Shown: piece by piece, positions 22,972-31,473 of the stretch
How the letters are laid out: each line of letters opens with the position of its first letter
Numbering within the stretch: position 1 is the stretch's first letter
Origin: RI-43 sp033764725
Lineage (GTDB): Bacteria > Pseudomonadota > Alphaproteobacteria > Caulobacterales > Aquidulcibacteraceae
Assembly: GCA_033764725.1 (NCBI GenBank)
Contig: JANRIR010000040.1
Location: 62,001-126,000 of the forward strand
Direction: 5' to 3'
Length of the DNA: 64,000 nt
Notes under the pieces: generated by a model
What the model saw: the letters and a program-made list of their open reading frames with translations, nothing else
The model's database searches: none
What the model was told of the DNA's origin: nothing
Translations under genes and position numbers: made by a program

Positions 22972-24189
22972 TCAGATAATTCCGTTTTTACGCAAAGTTT
23001 CGTAAGTCTCGCGCGTCAACCCCGCGCGCTCCAGCCAGACATAATCGTTGTCCGCCCCTAACGCGCGGCCGGCCCAGCGCACGGCGCCGGGGGTGTCGGA
23101 GAATTTCGGCGCGACGTTCTGCATTTTGATTTCGCCGAAATGCTCATGTGGGACCGACACGATCGCCTCGCGCGCGGCGAAGTGCGGATCGGCAAGCATT
23201 TCCGGCGCGCGGTAGATCGGCCCGCACGGCACGCCCGCCGCATCGCACGCCGCCTGCACCGCCTCGCGCGTGCGTGCGCTGGTCCAGGCGTTGACGATGC
23301 CGTCGAGCTCGGCCTGGCGGGCGCCGCGCGCATGGTGATCCTTGAAGCGCGGATCCTCGGCGAGCTCCGGCTGGCCGATCATCGCGGCGAGGCGGCGAAA
23401 CACCGTGTCCTGATTGGCCGCGATGATCACCTGCCCGTCCGACGCGTCATAGATGTTCGACGGCGCCACGTTGGGCAGCACCGAACCCGAGCGCTCGCGG
23501 ATATAGCCGGCGAGCTGATACTCGGGGATCAGGCTTTCCATCATCGCCAGCACGGCCTCGTAGATGGAGGAATCGACGATCTGGCCGCGCCCGGTCTTGC
23601 GCCGCGCCTCCAAGGCCGCCAGCGCGCCAAGGCAGGCATAGGTCGCAGCGAGGCTGTCGCCGATGGAAATGCCGGCGCGCGACGGGCGGCGGTCGGGCTC
23701 GCCCATCACATAGCGCAGGCCTCCGAACGCCTCGCCGACCGAGGCGTAGCCGGCGTCCTTCGCCTTCGGCCCGGTCTGCCCATAGCCCGACACGCGCACG
23801 AAAATCAGCCGCGGATTGATTGCGGAGAGCACATCGTAGCCGAGGCCCCATTTCTCCATCGTGCCGGGGCGGAAATTCTCCAGGAGGAAATCCGCCTTCG
23901 CGACCAGCGCCTTCAGCGCCGCCTGCCCTTCGGGTTTGCGCAGATCGAGCGTCGCGCAATGCTTGTTACGCCCCACGACCGAGAACCAGAGCGGGCGCCC
24001 GTCAGCCTTCACCTGCCCCCAGTCGCGCATCGGATCGCCCTGCCCGGGCGGCTCGATCTTGATCACCTCGGCGCCGTAATCGCCGAACAATTGCCCACAA
24101 AAAGGGCCCGCCAGCAGCGAGCCCAGTTCGATCGCAAGGAGCCCCGACAAAGGGCCGTTCGAAGCTGCGTTTTCGCCTGTCGTCTGCAT
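22972..24189 (-). CDS. CaiB/BaiF CoA-transferase family protein
   Basis: Class III CoA-transferase, which moves CoA between carboxylic acids through an Asp-bound intermediate. The 405-residue product has the N-terminal LAIELGSLLAGPFCGQLFGDYGAEVIKIE, WFSVVGRNKHCATLDLRKPEG, ENFRPGTMEKWGLGY, and the GISIGDSLAATYA stretch with the expected catalytic Asp. Among known members it looks like a general succinyl-CoA:dicarboxylate transferase, so it could activate the free acid of this pathway. The ATG at 24189 faces the divergent lyase gene across a GntR-type operator. Confidence 0.88.
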   Translation of the reverse strand: MQTTGENAASNGPLSGLLAIELGSLLAGPFCGQLFGDYGAEVIKIEPPGQGDPMRDWGQVKADGRPLWFSVVGRNKHCATLDLRKPEGQAALKALVAKADFLLENFRPGTMEKWGLGYDVLSAINPRLIFVRVSGYGQTGPKAKDAGYASVGEAFGGLRYVMGEPDRRPSRAGISIGDSLAATYACLGALAALEARRKTGRGQIVDSSIYEAVLAMMESLIPEYQLAGYIRERSGSVLPNVAPSNIYDASDGQVIIAANQDTVFRRLAAMIGQPELAEDPRFKDHHARGARQAELDGIVNAWTSARTREAVQAACDAAGVPCGPIYRAPEMLADPHFAAREAIVSVPHEHFGEIKMQNVAPKFSDTPGAVRWAGRALGADNDYVWLERAGLTRETYETLRKNGII

Positions 24190-24232
24190 GGCGCCCACCT
24201 CGTGCGACGCGCTGCGGCGCGCCGTCGTGACC

Positions 24233-24242
24233 TTGTATACAA
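24233..24242. promoter_or_regulatory. GntR-type operator TTGTATACAA, site 2
   Basis: The same perfect palindrome as at 20448-20457, placed 44 bp from the CaiB start (minus strand) and 52 bp from the lyase start (plus strand). One site could therefore control both divergent transcripts, including lyase-hyuA-hyuB. Confidence 0.65.
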
Positions 24243-24293
24243 CGTCATCCGCTCGTACCATCGCTCGCGAGCATCGCAAGCAAGGCGCGCGAC

Positions 24294-25214
24294 ATGGCGG
24301 AACCGGTCGAATTCGTGGAGGTGAGCCCGCGCGACGGGCTGCAGAACGAAGCGACCCTGATCGCCACGGAGGACAAGCTCGCCCTGATCGACCGCGCCGC
24401 GGCGGCCGGCCTGCGCCGGATCGAGACGACGAGCTTCGTCAATCCCCAGCGCGTCCCGCAAATGGCCGACGCCGACGCGGTCGCGGCCGGGTGCGCGGCG
24501 CGGCCCGGACCAGCCTATTCCGTGCTCGCTTTGAATCTGCGCGGGCTGGACCGCGCCCTGGCGGCCGGCGCGCAGGAGATCAATTACGTCTTCGTCGCCT
24601 CGGAGACGTTCTCGATCCGCAACAATGGCGCGCCGACCTTCGAAACGCTGAAGGCGTGGCCAGCGGCGCACGCCCGCGCCCGCGAGGCCGGCGTGAAGCT
24701 CGCCGCCGTGGTCTCGGCCGCGTTCGGCTGTCCGTTCGAAGGCGAAGTGCCGGTCGCGCGCGTGATGCAAGTGGCCGAGGCGGTGTTCGCACACGCGCCC
24801 GATGAGATCGCGCTGGCCGACACGATCGGCGTGGCGACGCCAGCCGACGTCAAAAGCCGCTTCACCGCGCTGGCGGCGGCGGCCCCGCAAGGCGTGCGCC
24901 TGCGCGCGCATTTCCACGACACGCGGCGCACCGGCGTGGCCAATGCGCTGACCGCGTTCGAATACGGCGTTCCCATCATCGACGCCTCGCTCGGCGGCGT
25001 CGGCGGCTGCCCGTTCGCGCCAGGCGCTGCGGGCAATGTCGCGACGGAGGACGTCGTCTATGCCTTCGAGCGCTCCGGCGTGCGCACCGGAATCGATCTC
25101 GACGCCGCGATCGATGCGGCGCGCTGGATTCTCGACAAACTCGGCCGCAACGGCGGAGGCGTCGCCCGCGCGGGCGGATTTCCAAAAGGGCAGGCCGCAG
25201 CGCATGCGGCGTAG
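24294..25214 (+). CDS. HMG-CoA lyase family enzyme (possible citramalyl-CoA lyase)
   Basis: Metal-dependent DRE-TIM barrel lyase that splits a 3-hydroxyacyl-CoA into acetyl-CoA and a keto acid. The 306-residue protein has the first signature SPRDGLQNE (Arg13, Asp14), SAAFGCPFEG, LADTIGVATP, the metal His in HFHDTRR (206, 208) and the signature loop GGVGGCPFAPGAAGN with catalytic Cys239. Besides HMG-CoA lyase the family includes (R)-citramalyl-CoA lyase, giving acetyl-CoA and pyruvate. Given the mesaconyl-CoA-type genes nearby, that role is a reasonable inference, not shown by the sequence. It leads a plus-strand run with hyuA (45-bp gap) and hyuB. Confidence 0.88.
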   Translation: MAEPVEFVEVSPRDGLQNEATLIATEDKLALIDRAAAAGLRRIETTSFVNPQRVPQMADADAVAAGCAARPGPAYSVLALNLRGLDRALAAGAQEINYVFVASETFSIRNNGAPTFETLKAWPAAHARAREAGVKLAAVVSAAFGCPFEGEVPVARVMQVAEAVFAHAPDEIALADTIGVATPADVKSRFTALAAAAPQGVRLRAHFHDTRRTGVANALTAFEYGVPIIDASLGGVGGCPFAPGAAGNVATEDVVYAFERSGVRTGIDLDAAIDAARWILDKLGRNGGGVARAGGFPKGQAAAHAA

Positions 25215-25259
25215 GGCGCGCACGCTGTCGCGCTGACGACCATCAAGGGGACGAGTGGA

Positions 25260-27347
25260 ATGGGCTATCGGCTTGGCGTGGATGTGGGCGGCACGTTCAC
25301 CGATTTGTTGCTGCTGAACGAAACCAGCGGCGAAGCCTGGCGGGAGAAAGTGCCCTCGACGCCGCACGATCCCTCCGTCGCCGTGGTGGAAGGCACGCTG
25401 TCGATCTGCCGCAAGGCAGGCGTGGCGCCGTCAGACGTGAACCTGTTTATGCACGGCACGACCGTGGCCACCAACACCGTGCTAACCGGCACCGGCGCGC
25501 GCGTGGGCCTGGTGACGACGGAAGGCTACCGCCAGGTGCTGCAGGTGGCGCGGTCGTTCGTGCCGGGCGGCCTTGCGGGCTGGATCATCTGGAACAAGCC
25601 GCCGCTGATCGCGCCGCTGGAATGCACCATCGAGGTTCCAGAGCGCATCGGCGCCGATGGCGCGATCGTGCGTCCGCTGGACGAGGCGGCGCTGCGGGCG
25701 GAGCTCATGAAGCTCAAGGGCGCGAACATCGAGGCGCTGACGATCTCGTTCGTGAACTCCTACGTGAACGATGCGCACGAACGCCGCGCCGGCGCCATCG
25801 CGCGCGAAATCTTTCCCGATATTCCCGTGTCGTTGTCCGCGCAGGTTCTGCCGGAAATGTACGAGTATGAACGCGCGCTGACGACGTGCGCCAATTCCTA
25901 TGTACGCCCGCGCGTCGCCCATTATGTGCACAATCTGAAGGCGCAGCTGGAAGGCGCTGGCATGCGCGCGAACTCAAATCTCCTGCGCTCCGACGCAGGT
26001 TTGATGAGCTTCGAGAAGGCGCAGGAGAGCCCGGTCAATCTGCTGATGTCGGGCCCGGCCGGCGGCGTCGCGGGCGCGCTGTGGGTGTGTCAGCAATCCG
26101 GCTTCAAGAATCTACTGACCGTCGATGTCGGCGGCACCTCGACGGACGTGGCGCTGATCGAGAACGCCAATCCGAAAGTCACGCGCGACACCGAATGCGG
26201 CGATCTCAAAGTGCGCGCCACCTCGCTCGACATCCGCACCGTCGGCGCCGGCGGCGGTTCGATTGCGCAAGTGAACCCGCTGACCGGCGCGCTGCGCGTC
26301 GGCCCCGAAAGCGCCGGCGCAGTGCCGGGCCCGGTGTGCTATTCCAAAGGCGGCGACAAGCCGACCGTGACGGACGCCAACGTCGTTCTGGGCTATCTGC
26401 CGGAAGAATTGCTCGGCGGGTCGATGAAACTCGACCGCCCCGCCGCGGCGGCCGCGCTGCAGCCGATCGCCGATGCGCTGGGCGTGTCGCTGCAGGACGC
26501 AGCCAAAGGCGTCTATGACATCGTGAACGAAAACATGATGGGTGCGCTGCGGCTGATTTCGGTGCAGCAGGGTTACGATCCGCGCGAGTTCGCGCTCGTG
26601 GCGTTCGGCGGCGCAGGCCCGCTGCACGCGAATGCGCTTGGCCGCTTGTTGGGATCCTGGCCGGTGATCGTGCCGCCTTCGCCAGGCGTGTTGTGCGCCT
26701 TCGGCGATGCGACCACGCGCCTGCGCGCCGAGCGCGCGCGCTCGCTGACGAAAACCTTCGCCGACATCACCAACGCCGACGTCGCACGCTATCTCGACGA
26801 GCTGACCAACGAAGTGGCGCAGGAATTGGATGCCGAAGGCGTACCGCGCGCCGATCAGGAGCTGATCCTGGAAGCGGGCGTGCGCTATACCGGCCAGGCG
26901 TTCGAGGTGACGCTGCCCATCACGCGCGCGCAGTTCAGCGGCGAAGGCCTGGCGGCGCTCGGCGCAGCCTTCGATGCGGAGCATCTGCGCGCCTTCACCT
27001 TCAAGCTCGACGCCGACCGCGAACTCGTCACGCTGCGCGCCACCGCGCTCGGCAAGGCGTCGAACATCCGCTCCACCGAATTGCCGAAGCGCGAGGCGAA
27101 GGGCGGCGGCTGGCCCTTCGGCAAGAAGCAGGCGCCGGACGCGTCCGACGCCGTCATCCGCAAGCACCGCCTGTGGGCCGACGGCGCCGAACACGAAGCG
27201 CTGATCTATGACCGCGCGAAACTGCGCGCCGGCGATCGCATCCCCGGCCCGGCCATCGTTTCGGAAATGGATTCCACCACCGTCATTCTTCCCGGCCACG
27301 CAGCGGACGTCGATGCGCATGGCCTGTTGCTCATCCGACCGATTTGA
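25260..27347 (+). CDS. Hydantoinase/oxoprolinase family protein, HyuA subunit
   Basis: ATP-binding subunit of an ATP-dependent cyclic amidohydrolase. The 695-residue protein opens with LGVDVGGTFTDLLLLN (phosphate loop of the ASKHA-like fold), MHGTTVATNTVLTG, TTEGYRQVLQVAR, NLLMSGPAGGVAGA, LLTVDVGGTSTDVALIE and AFGGAGPLHANALG, all standard for HyuA. Relatives open 5-oxoproline, N-methylhydantoin or caprolactam rings, and others are carboxylase subunits. Paired with HyuB it should form the A2B2 enzyme. ATG at 25260 follows GGGGACGAGTGGA. The substrate cannot be read from sequence. Confidence 0.92.
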   Translation: MGYRLGVDVGGTFTDLLLLNETSGEAWREKVPSTPHDPSVAVVEGTLSICRKAGVAPSDVNLFMHGTTVATNTVLTGTGARVGLVTTEGYRQVLQVARSFVPGGLAGWIIWNKPPLIAPLECTIEVPERIGADGAIVRPLDEAALRAELMKLKGANIEALTISFVNSYVNDAHERRAGAIAREIFPDIPVSLSAQVLPEMYEYERALTTCANSYVRPRVAHYVHNLKAQLEGAGMRANSNLLRSDAGLMSFEKAQESPVNLLMSGPAGGVAGALWVCQQSGFKNLLTVDVGGTSTDVALIENANPKVTRDTECGDLKVRATSLDIRTVGAGGGSIAQVNPLTGALRVGPESAGAVPGPVCYSKGGDKPTVTDANVVLGYLPEELLGGSMKLDRPAAAAALQPIADALGVSLQDAAKGVYDIVNENMMGALRLISVQQGYDPREFALVAFGGAGPLHANALGRLLGSWPVIVPPSPGVLCAFGDATTRLRAERARSLTKTFADITNADVARYLDELTNEVAQELDAEGVPRADQELILEAGVRYTGQAFEVTLPITRAQFSGEGLAALGAAFDAEHLRAFTFKLDADRELVTLRATALGKASNIRSTELPKREAKGGGWPFGKKQAPDASDAVIRKHRLWADGAEHEALIYDRAKLRAGDRIPGPAIVSEMDSTTVILPGHAADVDAHGLLLIRPI

Positions 27348-27358
27348 GGGAGCGCGCC

Positions 27359-29245
27359 ATGCCCGCCAAGATTATCGAAACCAGCACGACGCCGTTCCAG
27401 ACCGTTCCGGTCGATCCCATCACGCTCGACATCATCGAGAACGCGCTGCGCAATGCGCGCACCGAGATGGACGCCACGTTGTTCCGCACGGCGATGTCGC
27501 CAGGCATCCGCGAACAGGGCGACGCGTTTCCGCTGATCGCGGAAAAAGACGGGCGCATGATCGTGGGCCAGTTCGGCTCGTTCCTTGACGGGTTCCTCAA
27601 AGGCTATGACGGCGAACTCGAAGAAGGCGACGTCATCTGGCTATCGGACCCCTATTCCTGCGAAGGCGCGATCAGCCACGTCAACGATTGGCTGATCATC
27701 ATGCCGATCTTCCGCAAGGGGCGCATCATTTCCTGGGCGCTGCATTTCGGACACCAGACGGACGTCGGCGGCAAAGTGCCGGGCTCCCTGCCGACCGATG
27801 CGACCAGCGTCTATCAGGAAGGCATCCGCATTCCCCCGGTGAAGCTCTATCGCAAGGGCGTCTTCCAGGATGACATCCTGCGCCTTGTGCTCGCCAACAC
27901 GCGCATGACCGAATGGTGCCGCGCCGATCTGATCGCCATCGTCGCCTCGTGCCGCATCGCCGAGCGCCGCGTCAACGAAATCTGCGACCGCTTCGGCGAC
28001 GATCTCTATGTCTCGGCGTGCAACGAATTGCTGGCGCGCAACCGCCGCGCCATGGCGCAATTGATCGTCTCGTCGATCTCCACCGAAAAACTCACCTTCG
28101 AAGACTACATCTGCGACGACGGCCGCGGCTACGGCCCCTACAAGATCAAAGCCACGATGTGGCGGGAAGGGGAGAAGGTTATTCTCGACTGGTCGGGCAC
28201 CGATCCGCAATCGGAAAGCTCGATCAATTTCTACCTGAACGAAAACATGCTGAAGATGTTCTTCGGCGTGTACATGATCATGGTGTTCGATCCCCAGATC
28301 CTGTTCAATGACGGCTTCTACGATCTGGTTGAGGTGCGCATCCCGCAAGGGTCGCTGTTGAAGCCGAACTTCCCCGCAGCGCTCTCGTGCCGCACTCATG
28401 CGCTCGGGCGCATCTTCGACGTGCTCGGCGCGCTTCTGGGCCAACGCGCGCCGGAATTCCTCAACGCCGCGGGCTTTTCCTCCTCGCCGCACCTGATGCT
28501 GTCCGGCCGCTATCGCGCGACGGGCAAATATTATCAGCTGTTCCAGATCGGCTTCGGCGGCATTCCCGGCCGTCCGTTCGGCGACGGCGCCGACGGCCAT
28601 TCGCTGTGGCCGAACTTCACCAATGTGCCGAACGAATTCCTCGAAGCCTATTTCCCGCTGCGCATCGAACGCTACGAATCGATCACCGACAGCGGCGGCG
28701 CGGGCAAGCATCGCGGCGGCAACGGCATCCGCATCTCGTACCGCTTTCTCGAGCCGGGCATGTTCGCCATCCATGACGATCGCTGGCTGATCAAGCCATG
28801 GGGCGTTAATGGCGGCGAGCCGGGCGCGCGCTCGCGCAAAATCCTGGTGCGCCAGGACGGCTCGAGCGTGATCCTGCCGTCGAAATGCGACGACATCGCC
28901 GTGCAGCCGGGCGACCTGCTGCACTACGACACCTGGGGCGGCGGCGGCTGGGGCGATCCGCTTGAGCGCGACGCGCAGACCGTGGGTCTCGACGTCCGCC
29001 GCGGCCTCGTCAGCGTCGACGGCGCCAAGCGCTACGGCGTCGTGTGTGCGGCCGACGGCGTCGTCGATGAGGCCGCGACCGAAGCGCTGCGTGCGACGAT
29101 GCGCGCCTCTCGGCCGCCTGCGAGCCTGTTCAACACGGGCGGCGACGTCGAAACGCTGCGTGCGCGCTGCAAGGAAGAAACCGGCCTGCCGGCGCCGCTG
29201 GCGCCGCACGGATCGGCGGCGCCGATGCGGATCGCTGCGGAATAA
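27359..29245 (+). CDS. Hydantoinase/oxoprolinase family protein, HyuB subunit
   Basis: Catalytic partner of HyuA. The 628-residue protein shows PVDPITLDIIENALRNARTEMDATLFRTAMSP, WLSDPYSCEGAISHVNDW with the metal-binding Asp/His region, GHQTDVGGKVPGSLP, CRTHALGRIFDVLGALL, DSGGAGKHRGGNG and the Gly-rich WGGGGWGDP near the C-terminus, the usual order for HyuB. The ATG at 27359 follows GAGGGAGC; the reading five codons further upstream starts at a TTG overlapping the hyuA stop. It ends at a hairpin shared with the convergent CoA-isomerase gene. Confidence 0.92.
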   Translation: MPAKIIETSTTPFQTVPVDPITLDIIENALRNARTEMDATLFRTAMSPGIREQGDAFPLIAEKDGRMIVGQFGSFLDGFLKGYDGELEEGDVIWLSDPYSCEGAISHVNDWLIIMPIFRKGRIISWALHFGHQTDVGGKVPGSLPTDATSVYQEGIRIPPVKLYRKGVFQDDILRLVLANTRMTEWCRADLIAIVASCRIAERRVNEICDRFGDDLYVSACNELLARNRRAMAQLIVSSISTEKLTFEDYICDDGRGYGPYKIKATMWREGEKVILDWSGTDPQSESSINFYLNENMLKMFFGVYMIMVFDPQILFNDGFYDLVEVRIPQGSLLKPNFPAALSCRTHALGRIFDVLGALLGQRAPEFLNAAGFSSSPHLMLSGRYRATGKYYQLFQIGFGGIPGRPFGDGADGHSLWPNFTNVPNEFLEAYFPLRIERYESITDSGGAGKHRGGNGIRISYRFLEPGMFAIHDDRWLIKPWGVNGGEPGARSRKILVRQDGSSVILPSKCDDIAVQPGDLLHYDTWGGGGWGDPLERDAQTVGLDVRRGLVSVDGAKRYGVVCAADGVVDEAATEALRATMRASRPPASLFNTGGDVETLRARCKEETGLPAPLAPHGSAAPMRIAAE

Positions 29246-29252
29246 CGAGAAC

Positions 29253-29276
29253 GCCGGGCCTTCAATGCGGCCCGGC
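29253..29276. terminator. GC hairpin between convergent hyuB and Mct-like genes
   Basis: An 8-bp perfect stem GCCGGGCC / GGCCCGGC with an 8-base loop lies 7 bp after the hyuB stop and overlaps the last codons of the convergent gene. It has no T-run, so it may be a weak bidirectional terminator or a transcript-stabilising hairpin. Confidence 0.5.
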
Positions 29277-30476
29277 GACGATCTTGTCGTCGTGCAGGCT
29301 GGCGATCTCGGCGTCGCCAAAGCCGATCTCGGCGAGGATTTCGTCGGTGTTCTCGCCGAGGCTCGGCGCCCGCGTGGGCGCGATGCGCTCCACGTCGGAG
29401 AACGCGATCGGATTGCCGGGCGTGAGATAGGCGCCGATGCCGGGATGGTCGAGCATCGAGAACATCGGATTGTCGGTCGACAGATCGGGATCGTTTTCGA
29501 CCGCCTGCTTGAACGTGCGATAGCGGCTCCAGGTGACGGAATGCTCGTCGAAGGATTTGGCGAAATCTTCCACGCGGCGGGCCTCGAAGAACGGCTTCAG
29601 CACCTTGGTGATCTCGTGGCGATGCTTGAAGCGCTCGCCCTCGAGGCTGAGCTTCACGCCGAGCGTCGCGGCGAGTTCGTCGAAGGCGGCTTGCGTGTGC
29701 GTCGCCGCTTTCAGATTGTCCCATTGGCGCACGGTGAGCGCGACGACGATGACGCGCCCGCCGTCCTTGCACACGAAATCCTGCGCATAGGCGCCGTACA
29801 GCGAATTGCCCATCTTCGGGCGATCCACGCCGTTGATCGTCACCTCGCCGATGATGCCGAGATTGCCGAGCATGGCGAGCGCCATGTCCTTCAGCGCCAA
29901 TTCGACCAATTGCCCGCGCCCGGTGAGCCTGCGATGGCGTTCGGCTGCAAGGATGCCGAGCGCGGCCTGCTGGCCGGTGATGCAATCCCAGGCCGGCAGC
30001 ACATGGCCGGTCGGTTCGGTTGAGCCTTCAGGGCCAGTGGCGTCGGGAAATCCCACCGCAGGATTGACGGTGTAATCCACCTGCGGCCCGCCGCTGCGGT
30101 CGCCGGTGATCGACATCATGATCAGATCCTCGCGATGCTTTTTCAGCGCGTCGTAATCCATCCAACCCCGCACGCGCAGATTCGTCAGGAAGATTCCGGC
30201 TTGCTCGCCCGGCGCGCAGATCAGCCGCGTCACCACCTCCTGGCCGCGTGGCGTGGACATATCGACGGCGAGGCTGCGTTTGCCCTTGTTGAGGCCGGCC
30301 CAGAACAGCGAGCGGCCCTTGTCCGTCACCGGCCAGCGCTGGTGATCGAGCCCGCCGCGGATACGGTCGAAGCGAATAACGTCGGCCCCCATCTGCGCGA
30401 GCGTCATGCCCGCCAGGGGTGCGGCGACGAACGCCGATCCTTCCACAATGCGCAAACCTTCCAGAATCTTGACCAT
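29262..30476 (-). CDS. 2-methylfumaryl-CoA (mesaconyl-CoA) isomerase-like CaiB family protein
   Basis: Class III CoA-transferase family member resembling Chloroflexus Mct, which moves CoA inside one molecule from the C1 to the C4 carboxyl of mesaconate in the 3-hydroxypropionate bi-cycle. From memory of that family, the start MVKILEGLRIVEGSAFVAAPL, GGMTLAQ-type (here AGMTLAQMGADVIRFD), LFWAGLNKGKRSLAVD, LPAWDCITGQQAAL (expected catalytic Asp), NSLYGAYAQDFVCKDG and STDNPMFSMLDHPGIG correspond closely along its 404 residues, far better than to general CaiB enzymes. It is coupled to the hydratase gene by a TGATG overlap, the partner expected for Mct. A true Mct role still needs proof. Confidence 0.72.
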   Translation of the reverse strand: MVKILEGLRIVEGSAFVAAPLAGMTLAQMGADVIRFDRIRGGLDHQRWPVTDKGRSLFWAGLNKGKRSLAVDMSTPRGQEVVTRLICAPGEQAGIFLTNLRVRGWMDYDALKKHREDLIMMSITGDRSGGPQVDYTVNPAVGFPDATGPEGSTEPTGHVLPAWDCITGQQAALGILAAERHRRLTGRGQLVELALKDMALAMLGNLGIIGEVTINGVDRPKMGNSLYGAYAQDFVCKDGGRVIVVALTVRQWDNLKAATHTQAAFDELAATLGVKLSLEGERFKHRHEITKVLKPFFEARRVEDFAKSFDEHSVTWSRYRTFKQAVENDPDLSTDNPMFSMLDHPGIGAYLTPGNPIAFSDVERIAPTRAPSLGENTDEILAEIGFGDAEIASLHDDKIVAGPH

Positions 30477-31363
30477 CAGCCGCTCCCTGCGACCACGGTC
30501 GCGTCATCGTCGAATGTGAGGCTCGCCTGCATGCCGATCGCGCCCTCGCCATTGGCGGTGAAGAGATCAAGCCCGCCATCGTCGCGCGCGCGGCCGCGCA
30601 GAGAGACCGCGTCGAAGTCAAACAGCGGGCGCAGGCCGCGGAACGTGAAGCTGCGCGCGCGCCGGCCCGGCGCCCAACGCTCCGCGGCGTCGAACAAGAG
30701 GATCGCCTGCAGCGGACCGTGCACGACGAGCCCCGGATATTTCTCCACATCCGTCGCGTAGGGGCGGTCATAATGAATGCGATGGCCGTTGAAGGTCAGC
30801 GCGGAGAACCTGAAGAGGAGAACCGGATCGATCGCGACGGCTTCGTTGAATGCGCAGTCCGGCGCCGGCGTCGGCGGCGGCGGCGCATAGCGCTCCGGCA
30901 TCGCGACATAGACGATGTCCTGCTCCTCCTCCATCACCAGCTTGCCTGCGGCGCGCGTTTCGTGGCGCACGGTGACGAACGCCATCGCGCCGGCGCGCCC
31001 GATTTTTTCCTCGACCGATTGGATCGTGGAGATGCGCTCGGCGGCGTCGCCGATATGGGCGTCGGCATGGAAGCGGCAGCGGCTGCCGGCCCACATGCGG
31101 CGCGGCAACGCGACCGGCGGCAGAAAACCGCCGCGCTTGGGATGGCCGTCAGGGCCGACCTGCGCCATCGGCGCGGGCGCAAGAAAATACAGCCACAGCC
31201 ACAAGGGCGGCACGCGCGCGCCGTCTGCGACGGGCATGTCGTCCTGGCGGTTCAAGGTGGCCGCGAGCGCGCGCGCAGGCCCTGCATGCAGTCGATCGGT
31301 TGCGATCTCCTGACGGCCCACCCAATCGCCCCACGGCGTTCCGCCCGATGGCGTCTCGCCCAT
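30476..31363 (-). CDS. Mesaconyl-C4-CoA hydratase-like MaoC-family protein
   Basis: Double hot-dog (FAS1-like dehydratase / MaoC) enzyme expected to add water to an unsaturated acyl-CoA. The 295-residue protein has an N-terminal hot dog (about 10-150: VPPLWLWLYFLAPAPMAQVGPDGHPKRGGFLPPVALPRRMWAG-type text, read in short pieces) and a C-terminal hot dog with the hydratase motif RFSALTFNGHRIHYDRPYA and GLVVHGPLQAILL (catalytic Asp/His region). The layout matches 3-methylfumaryl-CoA / mesaconyl-C4-CoA hydratases, which make citramalyl-CoA. Directly upstream of and overlapping the Mct-like gene, it completes a two-step module. Confidence 0.75.
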   Translation of the reverse strand: MGETPSGGTPWGDWVGRQEIATDRLHAGPARALAATLNRQDDMPVADGARVPPLWLWLYFLAPAPMAQVGPDGHPKRGGFLPPVALPRRMWAGSRCRFHADAHIGDAAERISTIQSVEEKIGRAGAMAFVTVRHETRAAGKLVMEEEQDIVYVAMPERYAPPPPTPAPDCAFNEAVAIDPVLLFRFSALTFNGHRIHYDRPYATDVEKYPGLVVHGPLQAILLFDAAERWAPGRRARSFTFRGLRPLFDFDAVSLRGRARDDGGLDLFTANGEGAIGMQASLTFDDDATVVAGSG

Positions 31364-31473
31364 GTCGTCTCCATCCCAGGGCGCGCGCGACTTGTGGCCG
31401 CCGCGGCGATCGCCAGGGATGCAGGCTCGCGAAGTCTGGGGCTTGCGTCAATGGCCCATCGGACGCAGCCGGA

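Noticed and set aside
25260..29245. HyuA/HyuB as 5-oxoprolinase
   Set aside because: Possible by family, but the neighbours are CoA-dependent enzymes and an amidase, not glutathione-cycle genes. The substrate is left open.
18984..29245. Creatinine / N-methylhydantoin degradation as the role of the cluster
   Set aside because: N-methylhydantoinase and N-carbamoylsarcosine amidase would fit two genes, but no creatinine deaminase or sarcosine oxidase is present and the CoA genes would be unexplained. Kept only as an alternative.
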